Assembly (NCBI GenBank): GCA_042091695.1
Contig: JBELHA010000032.1
Location: 1-35,552 of the forward strand
Reading direction: 5' to 3'
DNA length: 35,552 nucleotides
Origin: Flavicella sp042091695
Lineage (GTDB): Bacteria > Bacteroidota > Bacteroidia > Flavobacteriales > Flavobacteriaceae
The position numbers were made by a program, and so were the translations under genes. The notes beneath the pieces were generated by a model that was given only the letters and a program-made list of their open reading frames with translations, was not told the DNA's origin and did no database searches. Within the stretch, counting starts at the first letter, position 1. The number at the start of each line of letters is the position of its first letter. Shown piece by piece: positions 22,309-31,576 of this stretch.

Positions 22309-25131
22309 ATGGAAAAACAAGGAGAATTTATTGAAATTTTAGGGGCTAGAGCACACAACTTAAAGGACATTGATGTCAAAATACCTCGCGAAAAACTGGT
22401 AGTAATTACAGGCCTCAGCGGTAGTGGAAAATCGTCATTGGCATTTGACACCATTTACGCAGAAGGACAGCGAAGGTACATCGAAACATTCTCTGCTTAT
22501 GCCCGGCAATTTTTAGGAGGTCTCGAACGTCCTGACGTCGATAAAATTGATGGCCTGTCACCCGTTATTTCTATAGAGCAAAAAACAACGAATAAAAACC
22601 CCCGTTCTACCGTAGGAACCATCACCGAGATATACGATTTCTTACGACTTCTTTTTGCAAGAGCTGCAGACGCTTATTCCTACAATACCGAGGAGAAAAT
22701 GGTCAGTTATAGCAACGACCAGATATTGGATTTAATACTAGAAACCTACACGAATAAAAAAACCATCATCTTAGCGCCTGTCATCAAATCAAGAAAAGGA
22801 CACTACAGAGAATTATTCGAACAAATAGCCAAGCAAGGCTATGTAAAAGTTCGCGTAGATGGCGAAATAAAAGACATAGTAAAAGGCATGCGATTGGACC
22901 GTTACAAGACACACGATATTGAAATCGTTGTCGACAGGTTGCGCGTAGATGAAACTTCAAAAAAACGCTTACAAGAAAGCATTAAAACAGCCTTGTATGC
23001 AGGAGACAATATCATGATGGCTTTAGAACACGAAGGGGAAGCACCAAGGTACTTTAGTAAAAACCTAATGTGTCCTACTTCTGGAATCTCGTATCCAAGT
23101 CCTGAGCCGAATTCCTTTTCATTTAATTCACCAAAAGGAGCCTGCAAGCAATGCAATGGGCTAGGGAATGTACAAATTGTGAGTATTCCCAAAATAATCC
23201 CAGATGACAGTGTTTCGATAGCAGCGGGAGGAATTATTCCTTTAGGACCACAAAAGAATAGTTGGATTTTTAAACAGATACAACTGATTGCAGATCGTTA
23301 TGGATTCAAACTGGCAGATCCTATCTCTAAAATCCCTAAAGAAGCCATGGAAGTATTGCTCAATGGAGGGGATGAAAAATTTGAAATCAACTCAAAAAAC
23401 CTTGGTGTTACTCGCAATTACCATATCGATTTTGAAGGCATCAAAGCTTTTATTAGCAACCAATACCAAAGTACCGATTCTAGCAGTATCAAAAGATGGG
23501 CAAAAGGTTTTATGGAAGAAAAAAAATGTCCAAGTTGCAACGGAAATCGTTTGAAAAAAGAAGCCTTGTATTTTAAAATCCAAGGCAAAAATATTTCTGA
23601 GCTAGCACAAATGGACATTGTAGACCTCTACCAGTGGTTTGAAAACATCGAAGAAAAGCTCACTAAAAACCAGCGTGTTATTGGAGCAGAAATTATCAAA
23701 GAAATTCGTACACGAATTCAATTTTTACTCGATGTAGGATTGGATTATTTAACCATCGATAGAACTTCCAAATCACTTTCCGGTGGAGAAGCACAACGCA
23801 TACGACTGGCCACACAAATAGGCTCTCAATTGGTTGGTGTATTGTATATCTTGGACGAACCAAGTATTGGACTGCATCAAAGAGACAACGAACGCTTGAT
23901 TAAATCGCTGGTAAAATTGAGAGATCTTGGAAATTCAGTTTTGGTCGTAGAACACGATCAGGACATGATGGAATGTGCTGACTATGTCCTTGATATTGGT
24001 CCTGGAGCAGGAAGACACGGTGGTGAAATCGTAAGTGCAGGTACCTTTGCGTCGCTCAAAAAACAAAATACACTAACGGCTGACTACCTCACCAAACGCA
24101 GACAAATTAGCGTTCCCAAACAACGAAGAGCAGGAAATGGAAAAGAACTCATTTTAAAAGGAGCCAGTGGTAACAACTTAAAAAATGTAAACGTAAGCTT
24201 TCCACTCGGAAAAATGATTTGTGTGACGGGTGTTTCAGGAAGTGGAAAATCTACCTTGATCAATGGTACCTTATACCCTATTTTAAACAAACATATTTAC
24301 AGAGGTGTCAAAGAACCGAAACCTTATACCTCTATCAAAGGATTGGAGCATATTGATAAGATCATCGATATCGATCAATCTCCAATTGGGAGAACTCCAA
24401 GGTCGAATCCCGCAACATATACAGGTGTATTTAGTGAAATCCGTAGTTTGTTTGCCAAGACACCAGAATCTATGATTCGCGGATACAAACCAGGACGTTT
24501 TTCATTCAATGTCAAAGGGGGACGTTGTGAAACCTGTCAAGGGGGGGGTATGCGCGTTATTGAAATGAATTTTTTACCCGATGTACACGTACAATGTGAA
24601 ACCTGCCAAGGAAAGCGTTTCAATAGAGAAACCCTAGAAATACGCTACAAAGGGAAATCCATCTCCGATGTATTGAACATGACCATCAATGAAGCCATTC
24701 CTTATTTTGAGGCCATTCCAAAAATTCACAAAAAAATAAAAACGATTCAAGATGTCGGTTTAGGCTATATCACGCTTGGGCAACAATCCACTACGCTTTC
24801 AGGAGGAGAGGCACAGCGCATAAAATTAGCAGCAGAACTTTCAAAAAAAGATACGGGTAACACCTTCTATATATTAGATGAACCAACAACTGGACTACAT
24901 TTTGAAGATATCAACGTGTTGATGAAGGTATTGAATCAGCTTACAGACAAAGGAAACACCGTACTTATTATTGAACACAATATGGATGTCATCAAACTCG
25001 CAGATCACATTATAGATATAGGTATGGAAGGTGGAAAAAATGGAGGAACAGTCATTTGCAAAGGGACTCCAGAAGTGGTTGCAAAAAACAAAAAAAGCTT
25101 TACCGCTCGTTTTTTACGCAAAGAACTTTAG
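22309..25131 (+). CDS. uvrA: Excinuclease ABC subunit UvrA
   Basis: A 940-residue DNA damage-recognition ATPase of nucleotide excision repair, acting with UvrB and UvrC. The two ABC modules have Walker A GLSGSGKSS (about 31) and GVSGSGKST (about 642), signatures LSGGEAQRIRLA and LSGGEAQRIKLA, and Walker B ILDEPS and ILDEPT. Zinc modules: CPSCNG and the pair CETCQGGG / CETCQGKR. The first motif reads CPTSG where many UvrAs have CPxCG, so one zinc ligand is replaced; I believe this is common in Bacteroidota. Start ATG 22309 (MEKQGEFIEILGARAHNLK) is chosen over an upstream TTG that lies in the promoter. Confidence 0.97.
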   Translation: MEKQGEFIEILGARAHNLKDIDVKIPREKLVVITGLSGSGKSSLAFDTIYAEGQRRYIETFSAYARQFLGGLERPDVDKIDGLSPVISIEQKTTNKNPRSTVGTITEIYDFLRLLFARAADAYSYNTEEKMVSYSNDQILDLILETYTNKKTIILAPVIKSRKGHYRELFEQIAKQGYVKVRVDGEIKDIVKGMRLDRYKTHDIEIVVDRLRVDETSKKRLQESIKTALYAGDNIMMALEHEGEAPRYFSKNLMCPTSGISYPSPEPNSFSFNSPKGACKQCNGLGNVQIVSIPKIIPDDSVSIAAGGIIPLGPQKNSWIFKQIQLIADRYGFKLADPISKIPKEAMEVLLNGGDEKFEINSKNLGVTRNYHIDFEGIKAFISNQYQSTDSSSIKRWAKGFMEEKKCPSCNGNRLKKEALYFKIQGKNISELAQMDIVDLYQWFENIEEKLTKNQRVIGAEIIKEIRTRIQFLLDVGLDYLTIDRTSKSLSGGEAQRIRLATQIGSQLVGVLYILDEPSIGLHQRDNERLIKSLVKLRDLGNSVLVVEHDQDMMECADYVLDIGPGAGRHGGEIVSAGTFASLKKQNTLTADYLTKRRQISVPKQRRAGNGKELILKGASGNNLKNVNVSFPLGKMICVTGVSGSGKSTLINGTLYPILNKHIYRGVKEPKPYTSIKGLEHIDKIIDIDQSPIGRTPRSNPATYTGVFSEIRSLFAKTPESMIRGYKPGRFSFNVKGGRCETCQGGGMRVIEMNFLPDVHVQCETCQGKRFNRETLEIRYKGKSISDVLNMTINEAIPYFEAIPKIHKKIKTIQDVGLGYITLGQQSTTLSGGEAQRIKLAAELSKKDTGNTFYILDEPTTGLHFEDINVLMKVLNQLTDKGNTVLIIEHNMDVIKLADHIIDIGMEGGKNGGTVICKGTPEVVAKNKKSFTARFLRKEL

Positions 25132-25240
25132 CTCAAAACTCTTTAAAGAACTGATATTCAATACAGAAACAAAAACACTATTTATTCATAAAAATTAGGT
25201 ATCTTAATTGCATTACTAATACAAATAAAGAGGAAGTTTT

Positions 25241-25954
25241 ATGAATGCAAAAGACGATAGTAAAATAATTGAAAAATTCACGCCTAAGACGTGGAATGAT
25301 ATAAAATCAAATGATTCATGGGGAATATTTAAAATCATGTCTGAATTTGTTGATGGATATGAAAAACTAAGTAGAATAGGACCTTGTGTAAGTATTTTTG
25401 GTTCTGCAAGAACAAAACCAGACAGTGAATTTTACATATTAGCTGAAGAGATCGGATACCAACTTTCCCAAAATGGGTACGGTGTGATTACCGGAGGAGG
25501 ACCTGGAATTATGGAAGCAGGAAACAAAGGAGCCAATCGAGCAGATGGAGTTTCCGTTGGATTGAATATAGAATTACCATTTGAAAAACACGACAATCCT
25601 TGGATTAGCAAGGGAATGAGTCTAGAATTTGACTATTTCTTTGTAAGAAAAGTGATGTTTGTCAAATATTCACAAGGGTTTATCGTGATGCCAGGAGGAT
25701 TTGGAACGTTGGACGAATTGTTCGAAGCCATTACCTTGATTCAAACTTCTAAAATTGGACGTTTTCCAATTATTTTAGTTGGGAGCAAATTTTGGAGTGG
25801 ACTTATCGATTGGGTAAAGCAAACACTCTTGGAAGAATACGAAACCATCAGCGAAGAAGACCTCAAACTTTTTAGGATTGTAGATACTGCCGAAGAAGCT
25901 ATAGAACACCTGAATAAGTTCTATGCTAAATACAGTTTAAAACCCAATTTCTAA
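25241..25954 (+). CDS. LOG family protein (TIGR00730 type)
   Basis: A 237-residue cytoplasmic protein of the LOG family, related to cytokinin riboside 5'-monophosphate phosphoribohydrolases that split the base from nucleoside monophosphates. Nucleotide-binding and catalytic motifs are intact: SIFGSAR (51-57), GGGPGIMEA (85-93), and the signature PGGFGTLDE (151-159) with Glu159. The true substrate in bacteria is often a normal nucleotide. A purine-rich AAGAGGAAG (25228-25236) precedes ATG 25241, one of the few convincing ribosome binding sites here. The next gene begins 13 bases after the stop, so they probably share a transcript. Confidence 0.92.
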   Translation: MNAKDDSKIIEKFTPKTWNDIKSNDSWGIFKIMSEFVDGYEKLSRIGPCVSIFGSARTKPDSEFYILAEEIGYQLSQNGYGVITGGGPGIMEAGNKGANRADGVSVGLNIELPFEKHDNPWISKGMSLEFDYFFVRKVMFVKYSQGFIVMPGGFGTLDELFEAITLIQTSKIGRFPIILVGSKFWSGLIDWVKQTLLEEYETISEEDLKLFRIVDTAEEAIEHLNKFYAKYSLKPNF

Positions 25955-25967
25955 GCCTAGAAATAGA

Positions 25968-28790
25968 TTGAAATCACTTTGTAAGCTAAGTATAATTTGT
26001 TGCTTTTTTCTGGCAAAAGTACACGCACAACATACCCTAATAGGTATAAACGCGGAGCTTTTTCCAGAAAAAAGCATTCTTGACATCCAACAAACAATCA
26101 CCTACTACAACAATAGTAAAGACAGTTTAGACAACATTGTCTTACACCATTGGTCTAATAGTTATACTTCTGATAGTGACCTGCAACAACGCGAATTAGA
26201 AGCCCATAAAAAAACACTTTTTTTTGCAAAAGATTCCGACAAAGGCTATGCTACAATTCGGGATGTTTCTATCAACAACACAACAATTCCTTATACCTAT
26301 TACAAAGGTAAAAAAGACCTACTTGCAATTTCTCTAGTCAAAAAGCTGGCACCTAAAGACTCCATAAAAATTGACTTTAGTTATCTAACGAAACTTCCAA
26401 GTGCCGTATTTAGTAGCTATGGAAAGACAACGCAAGGTAATTTCAATCTAAAATATTGGCATGTAGTCCCAGCAGTGTACCAAAATCACACATGGCAGGC
26501 CGCTTCTCATAAAAACCTTGGTTTTAGGTACGAAAACCGAAAAAACTATTCCCTACATATAAAAACCCCGAAAGGGTACAAAATTCACAGCGAACTAAAC
26601 AACTACAAAAAATACTTAAGAGCACACGTACTACATGTACTCAAAGGAAATAAGAGAGTAAATGCTCCCTTGTATATCTATAAGGAACAAACATTTGAAA
26701 CCTATAAACTGCCAGGATGTACCCTTGCAACAAACCTAAAAAACGAAAACCTTCCCAAATCTCTAAAAAAATCAATTCTTAAAAGACAATTGGCGTTTAT
26801 AGCCGACTATCTAGGTCCTTGTTCACAGGACAAGCTATTACTCAACACACATAGCTTGCTGCAGCAACAACAATTTACATTGCAAGGGATTCCTAAATAT
26901 TTAAATCCACATTCAGACGTGTTTAAGTGGGACCACAATCTTTTTACAATGCTTTGTTCACGGATTCTAGAAAACACTTTGCTACTGGATAAAAATAATT
27001 CCTTGTGGTTTTCGGAAGGGCTACATACCTATTTACTCATGGCCTATACAGAACAGTATTACCCACAAACAAAAGTTTTTGGGAATCTTTCCAATATTTG
27101 GGGATTTAGAAAATTTCATATGTCTAAAATGAAATTCAATGATTTATACCCTTTTGTCTACCAACTTTCGGCACGAAAAAACCTTGACCAAGCGTTGACA
27201 ACCCCAGCAGAAAATCTTTCCAACTACAATAGAACTACAGGAGCTCCCTTCAAAGCAGGAATCGGATTTCGCTACTTAGATTCTTATTTAGGAGGTGCTG
27301 TCTTTGTAAAAAGTCTCAAGTCATTTACTAACAACCAAAACGCTAGTCCCAATACACTTTTACAGTTTCAGGAAATTATTGCATCAAACACCACAAAGGA
27401 CATCGATTGGTTCTTTAATGACTACCTCAGTAGCACAAAAAAAATAGACTATACCCTTAAAAACATACAACAAAAAGGAGATTCCTTATACATCACCGTA
27501 AAAAACAAAAGAAAATTTACAGCTCCTGTCGCCATTTATGGAGTTCAGGATAAAAAAATTGTTTGGAAAAAATGGCTCGCACCCGTGAAAAGTCAAACAA
27601 CCTTTTCAGTAAGCAAAGGCGGTTTTGAAAAGGTATCCCTCAACTATGAAAATTTATATCCCGAATTAAATCAGCGAAATAACTGGAAAAACGTACGTCC
27701 CAAACTCTTTGAAAGACCGCTGCAACTGAAGTGGATCAAAGACATTTCGGACCCCTACTACAATCAAATTTTTATCAGACCTCAAGTCGGATACAACTAC
27801 TACGACGGTTTGATATTAGGTGCTGAGTTTAACAATAAAACTATTTTACCTAGAAACCTCGAATACCGATTGCTTCCCTCCTACAGTACAAAATCCAATA
27901 ATCTTTCAGGAGGTTTATCGGTTGCTTATGCAGTATATCCATTAGAGAGTCCTTTCTATAAAATTTCAATAGGCATGACAGCTAGTAGTTACCACTACAA
28001 AGAGTCCTATAAATTCCTGCGCCTTAAACCTAGAATTGCATTTCATTTCAATCGAAAAAACTTAAGAACACCGGGGCATAATTTTATCAGCTGTGACTTT
28101 AACAGTATTTACAAAGAAATCGAGAAAGGACAAGTTTCCTCTAAAGAAGACCGTTATAACTTGTTAAAGCTTAGCTATAACTATTCCATCCCCAAACTGA
28201 TCCATGACATCCGTTTGGTCAGCAGTGTTGAGTTGGCTACTCATTTTAAAAAATGGAGTACTGACTTGCGGTATCGAAAATTAACGAAACACAACAAGAC
28301 TATTGACCTTAGATGGTACACAGGTGTCTTCCTGCAAAATAACACACAAAGTGATTATTTTAGTTTTGGCTTGAGCAAACCTAATGATTATCTGTTCGAA
28401 CACCGTATGTATGGGCGTAATGAAGACACTGGTTTTTTGTATCAGGAATTTATAAAAGCAGAAGGAGGTTTTAAAACCTTTTTTACAGAAAATCACCAAC
28501 GTTTTGCCAACCAATGGATGAGTACTTTGAATTCCAGCTATAGTATTTGGAAAAAAATAGAATTATATGGTGACATAGGGCTTCTAAAAAACAAACAAAA
28601 ACCCCTGTTTTTGGCCTATGAATCTGGAATTCGCTTGAATTTCATCAACGATATATTTGAAATCTACCTACCTGTATATTCAAACAAAGGTTGGGAATTC
28701 AATGAACAGGCTTACCATGAAAAAATACGCTTTTCATGTGTACTACAATTGCCGAAAATAATCAACAATGTACGCAGAGGATTTTTTTAA
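25968..28790 (+). CDS. Degenerate M1-type peptidase-like protein with predicted C-terminal outer-membrane barrel
   Basis: 940 residues. There is no ATG near the front. The frame opens with TTG 25968 followed by a clean signal peptide (KSLCKLSIICCFFLAKVHA-Q), so TTG is accepted as the start. Residues about 22-230 match the N-terminal beta domain of M1 peptidases (ITYYNNSKDSLDNIVLHHW). The region about 328-355 aligns with the M1 active site: WFSEGLHTYL matches the WxxEG.. helix (Glu350), but the preceding HExxH is missing (CSRILENTLLLDK in its place). Residues about 590-940 are rich in alternating aromatic strands (IFIRPQVGYNYYDGLILGAEF onward), suggesting a barrel. It is likely non-catalytic, perhaps a binding or assembly protein. 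It follows the LOG gene after 13 bases. Confidence 0.8.
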   Translation: MKSLCKLSIICCFFLAKVHAQHTLIGINAELFPEKSILDIQQTITYYNNSKDSLDNIVLHHWSNSYTSDSDLQQRELEAHKKTLFFAKDSDKGYATIRDVSINNTTIPYTYYKGKKDLLAISLVKKLAPKDSIKIDFSYLTKLPSAVFSSYGKTTQGNFNLKYWHVVPAVYQNHTWQAASHKNLGFRYENRKNYSLHIKTPKGYKIHSELNNYKKYLRAHVLHVLKGNKRVNAPLYIYKEQTFETYKLPGCTLATNLKNENLPKSLKKSILKRQLAFIADYLGPCSQDKLLLNTHSLLQQQQFTLQGIPKYLNPHSDVFKWDHNLFTMLCSRILENTLLLDKNNSLWFSEGLHTYLLMAYTEQYYPQTKVFGNLSNIWGFRKFHMSKMKFNDLYPFVYQLSARKNLDQALTTPAENLSNYNRTTGAPFKAGIGFRYLDSYLGGAVFVKSLKSFTNNQNASPNTLLQFQEIIASNTTKDIDWFFNDYLSSTKKIDYTLKNIQQKGDSLYITVKNKRKFTAPVAIYGVQDKKIVWKKWLAPVKSQTTFSVSKGGFEKVSLNYENLYPELNQRNNWKNVRPKLFERPLQLKWIKDISDPYYNQIFIRPQVGYNYYDGLILGAEFNNKTILPRNLEYRLLPSYSTKSNNLSGGLSVAYAVYPLESPFYKISIGMTASSYHYKESYKFLRLKPRIAFHFNRKNLRTPGHNFISCDFNSIYKEIEKGQVSSKEDRYNLLKLSYNYSIPKLIHDIRLVSSVELATHFKKWSTDLRYRKLTKHNKTIDLRWYTGVFLQNNTQSDYFSFGLSKPNDYLFEHRMYGRNEDTGFLYQEFIKAEGGFKTFFTENHQRFANQWMSTLNSSYSIWKKIELYGDIGLLKNKQKPLFLAYESGIRLNFINDIFEIYLPVYSNKGWEFNEQAYHEKIRFSCVLQLPKIINNVRRGFF

Positions 28791-28833
28791 ACACCTAAGA
28801 ATAAAAAGTAATAAAAAAACAAAAAAACTTTCA

Positions 28834-28902
28834 TAACTATTGTTAATAGTTAAAGGCAGCATCAGAGTTTGTTTAAATTGTCGCAATTTATCCGTATCTT
28901 TG
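28834..28902 (+). promoter_or_regulatory. Promoter and upstream palindrome of the E1 gene
   Basis: TATCTTTG (28895-28902) is an exact -7 element, with TTTG (28868-28871) 23 bases upstream as a possible -33. Upstream lies TAACTAT-TGTTA-ATAGTTA (28834-28852), a perfect 7-bp inverted repeat with a 5-base spacer, placed where an activator or repressor could bind. The E1 ATG at 28925 is 22 bases past the -7 element. Confidence 0.6.
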
Positions 28903-28924
28903 CAAAAAGAAAAAAGGCTTCTAC

Positions 28925-31381
28925 ATGACAGTAAAAACTTCAGCAAAAACTTCACAAAATCTATCCTTTGAAGAGTTTAAGAAAGAAATTTTAACAGATT
29001 ACTACACCGCTGTTTTGAGTCGTGAATGTAGCTTGCTAGGAAGAAAAGAAGTGCTCACAGGAAAAGCCAAATTTGGAATTTTTGGAGATGGTAAAGAATT
29101 GCCTCAAATAGCTATGGCTAAGGCTTTTAAAAAAGGTGATTGGAGTTCGGGTTATTATAGAGATCAAACTTTTATGATGGCTTTGGGAGAATTTACACCA
29201 CAGCAATTTTTTGCAGGACTGTATGCTCATACAGACATCAAAGCAGAACCTTTTTCTGCAGGAAGACAAATGGGAGGTCACTTTGCCACTCACAGTTTAG
29301 AAGAAGACGGAAGTTGGAAAGACCTCACAGCACAATACAACACAAGTTCAGACGTGTCTTGTACAGCAGCTCAAATGCCTCGTTTGGTAGGTTTGGCTTA
29401 TGCCTCAAAACTATACAGAAATGTACCTAGTATACAAGAAGGCTATGGGAAATTCACTGACAAAGGAAATGAAGTTGCTTGGGGAACCATCGGAAATGCA
29501 AGTACTAGTGAAGGACACTTTTTTGAAGCAATCAATGCTGCAGGCGTATTACAAATACCGATGGTAACAAGTGTTTGGGACGATGAATACGGAATTTCTG
29601 TACATGCCAAATACCAAACTACCAAAGAAAATATCTCAGAAATACTAGGTGGTTTTCAACGAGATGAAGCCAACAAAGGACTGGAAATATTCCGCGTCAA
29701 CGGATGGGACTATGTCAAGTTGGTAGACACCTACAGAGAAGCTGCAAAGGTTTCAAGAGAGGAACACGTACCTGTTTTGATACATGTACAAGAATTGACC
29801 CAGCCTCAAGGACATTCGTCTTCGGGTTCTCACGAGCGTTATAAAAGCGAAGAAAGACTTGAATGGGAACAAAAATACGACTGTAACAAGAAATTTAGAG
29901 AGTGGGTATTAGAGTTTGAACTGACAGATGCTGAGGGAGAGACTTTTAAAATTGTCGAGGACGAAACTGTTTTGTTAGACCTTGAGAAAAAAGCAAAAAA
30001 AGAAGTTTTACAGGCAAAAAAAGATGCATGGAATGCCTTTTTAACACCATTGCAGAACGAACAAAAAGAGTTGCTTCACTTGTTGGATGCAGTTGCCAAA
30101 ACAAGTGCTAACAAAAATTTCATTTTGAAATTGAGAAACGACCTAGCAACAGTGTTTACCCCTTCTCGTAAAGAAACTATCGGAACAGCTCGAAAAGCAA
30201 TGCAATTTTTAAGAGCTGAAAATTCCCCTGAGAAAAAAGCCTTACAAACTTGGTTGGTAGACAACAAGCAACTTACACAAGACAGGTATAGTACCAAATT
30301 GCACAACGATACAGGAAATGGTGTAAGTTCAATTACCGAGATAGCACCTACCTACGGCCAAGAAAAGCAAGTAGTCGATGCACGTATTATCATACGTGAT
30401 AATTTCGATGCCTTGCTAGACAAACATCCCGATCTGTTTATTTTTGGAGAAGATTCAGGGAAAATTGGTGATGTAAACCAAGGATTGGAAAGCCTGCAAG
30501 ATAAGTATGGTGAAGACCGCGTAACTGACACAGGGATTCGTGAATCTACCATTATAGGACAAGGAATAGGAATGGCTTTGAGAGGATTGCGACCTATCGC
30601 TGAAATCCAATATTTAGATTACCTAATATACACCATACAAACACTGAGCGATGACTTGGCTTGTTTGCGTTACCGAACTTTCGGAAAACAAAAAGCACCA
30701 CTGATTATCAGAACTCGTGGACACCGTTTGGAAGGAATTTGGCATTCAGGTTCTCCGATGTCCATGATCCTTGCTACTGTTCGTGGGATCCATTTATTGG
30801 TTCCTAGAAACATGACCAAAGCAGCAGGATTTTACAACAGCTTACTCGCTTGTGACGAACCTGCTATAGTTATCGAAAACCTCAACGGGTACCGATTGAA
30901 AGAAAACTTACCTGAAAATCTAGGAGCATACAGAACCCCTATTGGCTATGTAGAAACTGTAAAAGAAGGAGCAGATATCACTATTGTCTCATATGGTTCC
31001 ACCCTAAAAATAGTAGAAGATACCGCATTGGAACTGACACAAGTTGGTATTGATATTGAAATCATTGACATACAGAGTTTGATGCCTTTTGACATTACGC
31101 ATGGGATCTCAGAAAGCCTACAAAAGACAAATCGTCTGTTGGTCGTTGACGAGGATGTACCCGGAGGAGCTTCTGCCTATATCCTACAAAAAGTACTAGA
31201 CGAACAAGACGGGTACCAATACTTGGATAGCAAACCGAGTACATTGACTGCCAAAGCACACAGACCTGCCTACGGAAGTGATGGAGATTATTTCTCAAAA
31301 CCTTCAAAGGAAGATGTCTTTGAAGCTGTTTATAAGATCATGCACGAAGTAGCTCCCGCAAAGTTCCCGGAACTTTATTAA
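28925..31381 (+). CDS. 2-oxoacid dehydrogenase E1, fused alpha and beta subunits
   Basis: An 818-residue thiamine-diphosphate enzyme that decarboxylates a 2-oxo acid and passes the acyl group to an E2 lipoyl partner. The alpha part (about 15-390) holds the TPP motif region GTIGNASTSEGHFFEAINAAG (about 187-207). A helical linker follows (about 370-470). The beta part (about 475-818) starts PTYGQEKQVVDARI and includes FIFGEDSG, RESTIIGQGIGMALRG and VVDEDVPGG. Fused E1s of this type in flavobacteria are usually assigned to branched-chain 2-oxoacid or pyruvate dehydrogenase; the sequence alone does not settle the substrate. No E2 or E3 gene is adjacent. A terminator follows, so it is monocistronic. 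Confidence 0.93.
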   Translation: MTVKTSAKTSQNLSFEEFKKEILTDYYTAVLSRECSLLGRKEVLTGKAKFGIFGDGKELPQIAMAKAFKKGDWSSGYYRDQTFMMALGEFTPQQFFAGLYAHTDIKAEPFSAGRQMGGHFATHSLEEDGSWKDLTAQYNTSSDVSCTAAQMPRLVGLAYASKLYRNVPSIQEGYGKFTDKGNEVAWGTIGNASTSEGHFFEAINAAGVLQIPMVTSVWDDEYGISVHAKYQTTKENISEILGGFQRDEANKGLEIFRVNGWDYVKLVDTYREAAKVSREEHVPVLIHVQELTQPQGHSSSGSHERYKSEERLEWEQKYDCNKKFREWVLEFELTDAEGETFKIVEDETVLLDLEKKAKKEVLQAKKDAWNAFLTPLQNEQKELLHLLDAVAKTSANKNFILKLRNDLATVFTPSRKETIGTARKAMQFLRAENSPEKKALQTWLVDNKQLTQDRYSTKLHNDTGNGVSSITEIAPTYGQEKQVVDARIIIRDNFDALLDKHPDLFIFGEDSGKIGDVNQGLESLQDKYGEDRVTDTGIRESTIIGQGIGMALRGLRPIAEIQYLDYLIYTIQTLSDDLACLRYRTFGKQKAPLIIRTRGHRLEGIWHSGSPMSMILATVRGIHLLVPRNMTKAAGFYNSLLACDEPAIVIENLNGYRLKENLPENLGAYRTPIGYVETVKEGADITIVSYGSTLKIVEDTALELTQVGIDIEIIDIQSLMPFDITHGISESLQKTNRLLVVDEDVPGGASAYILQKVLDEQDGYQYLDSKPSTLTAKAHRPAYGSDGDYFSKPSKEDVFEAVYKIMHEVAPAKFPELY

Positions 31382-31401
31382 GCGCCCACTAAAATACAAA
31401 T

Positions 31402-31436
31402 AGGACAACCGAATCATTGTGTTGTCCTTTTTTTTT
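31402..31436 (+). terminator. Intrinsic terminator after the E1 gene
   Basis: AGGACAAC (31402-31409) pairs with GTTGTCCT (31421-31428) across an 11-base loop, followed by eight more Ts. It lies 20 bases after the E1 stop. Confidence 0.9.
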
Positions 31437-31576
31437 GAGGAAAGTTATGAGTTGTCATAAGAGCATTGTAGCAATTGTTTTTGAGGGAGTTGTAACTGTT
31501 ATTGTGTTAGAATCTATGTATGCTTTTTCATGAAATCTTAGTAGCTACTTTGAGACTTTACTCATGAACGCAACCC

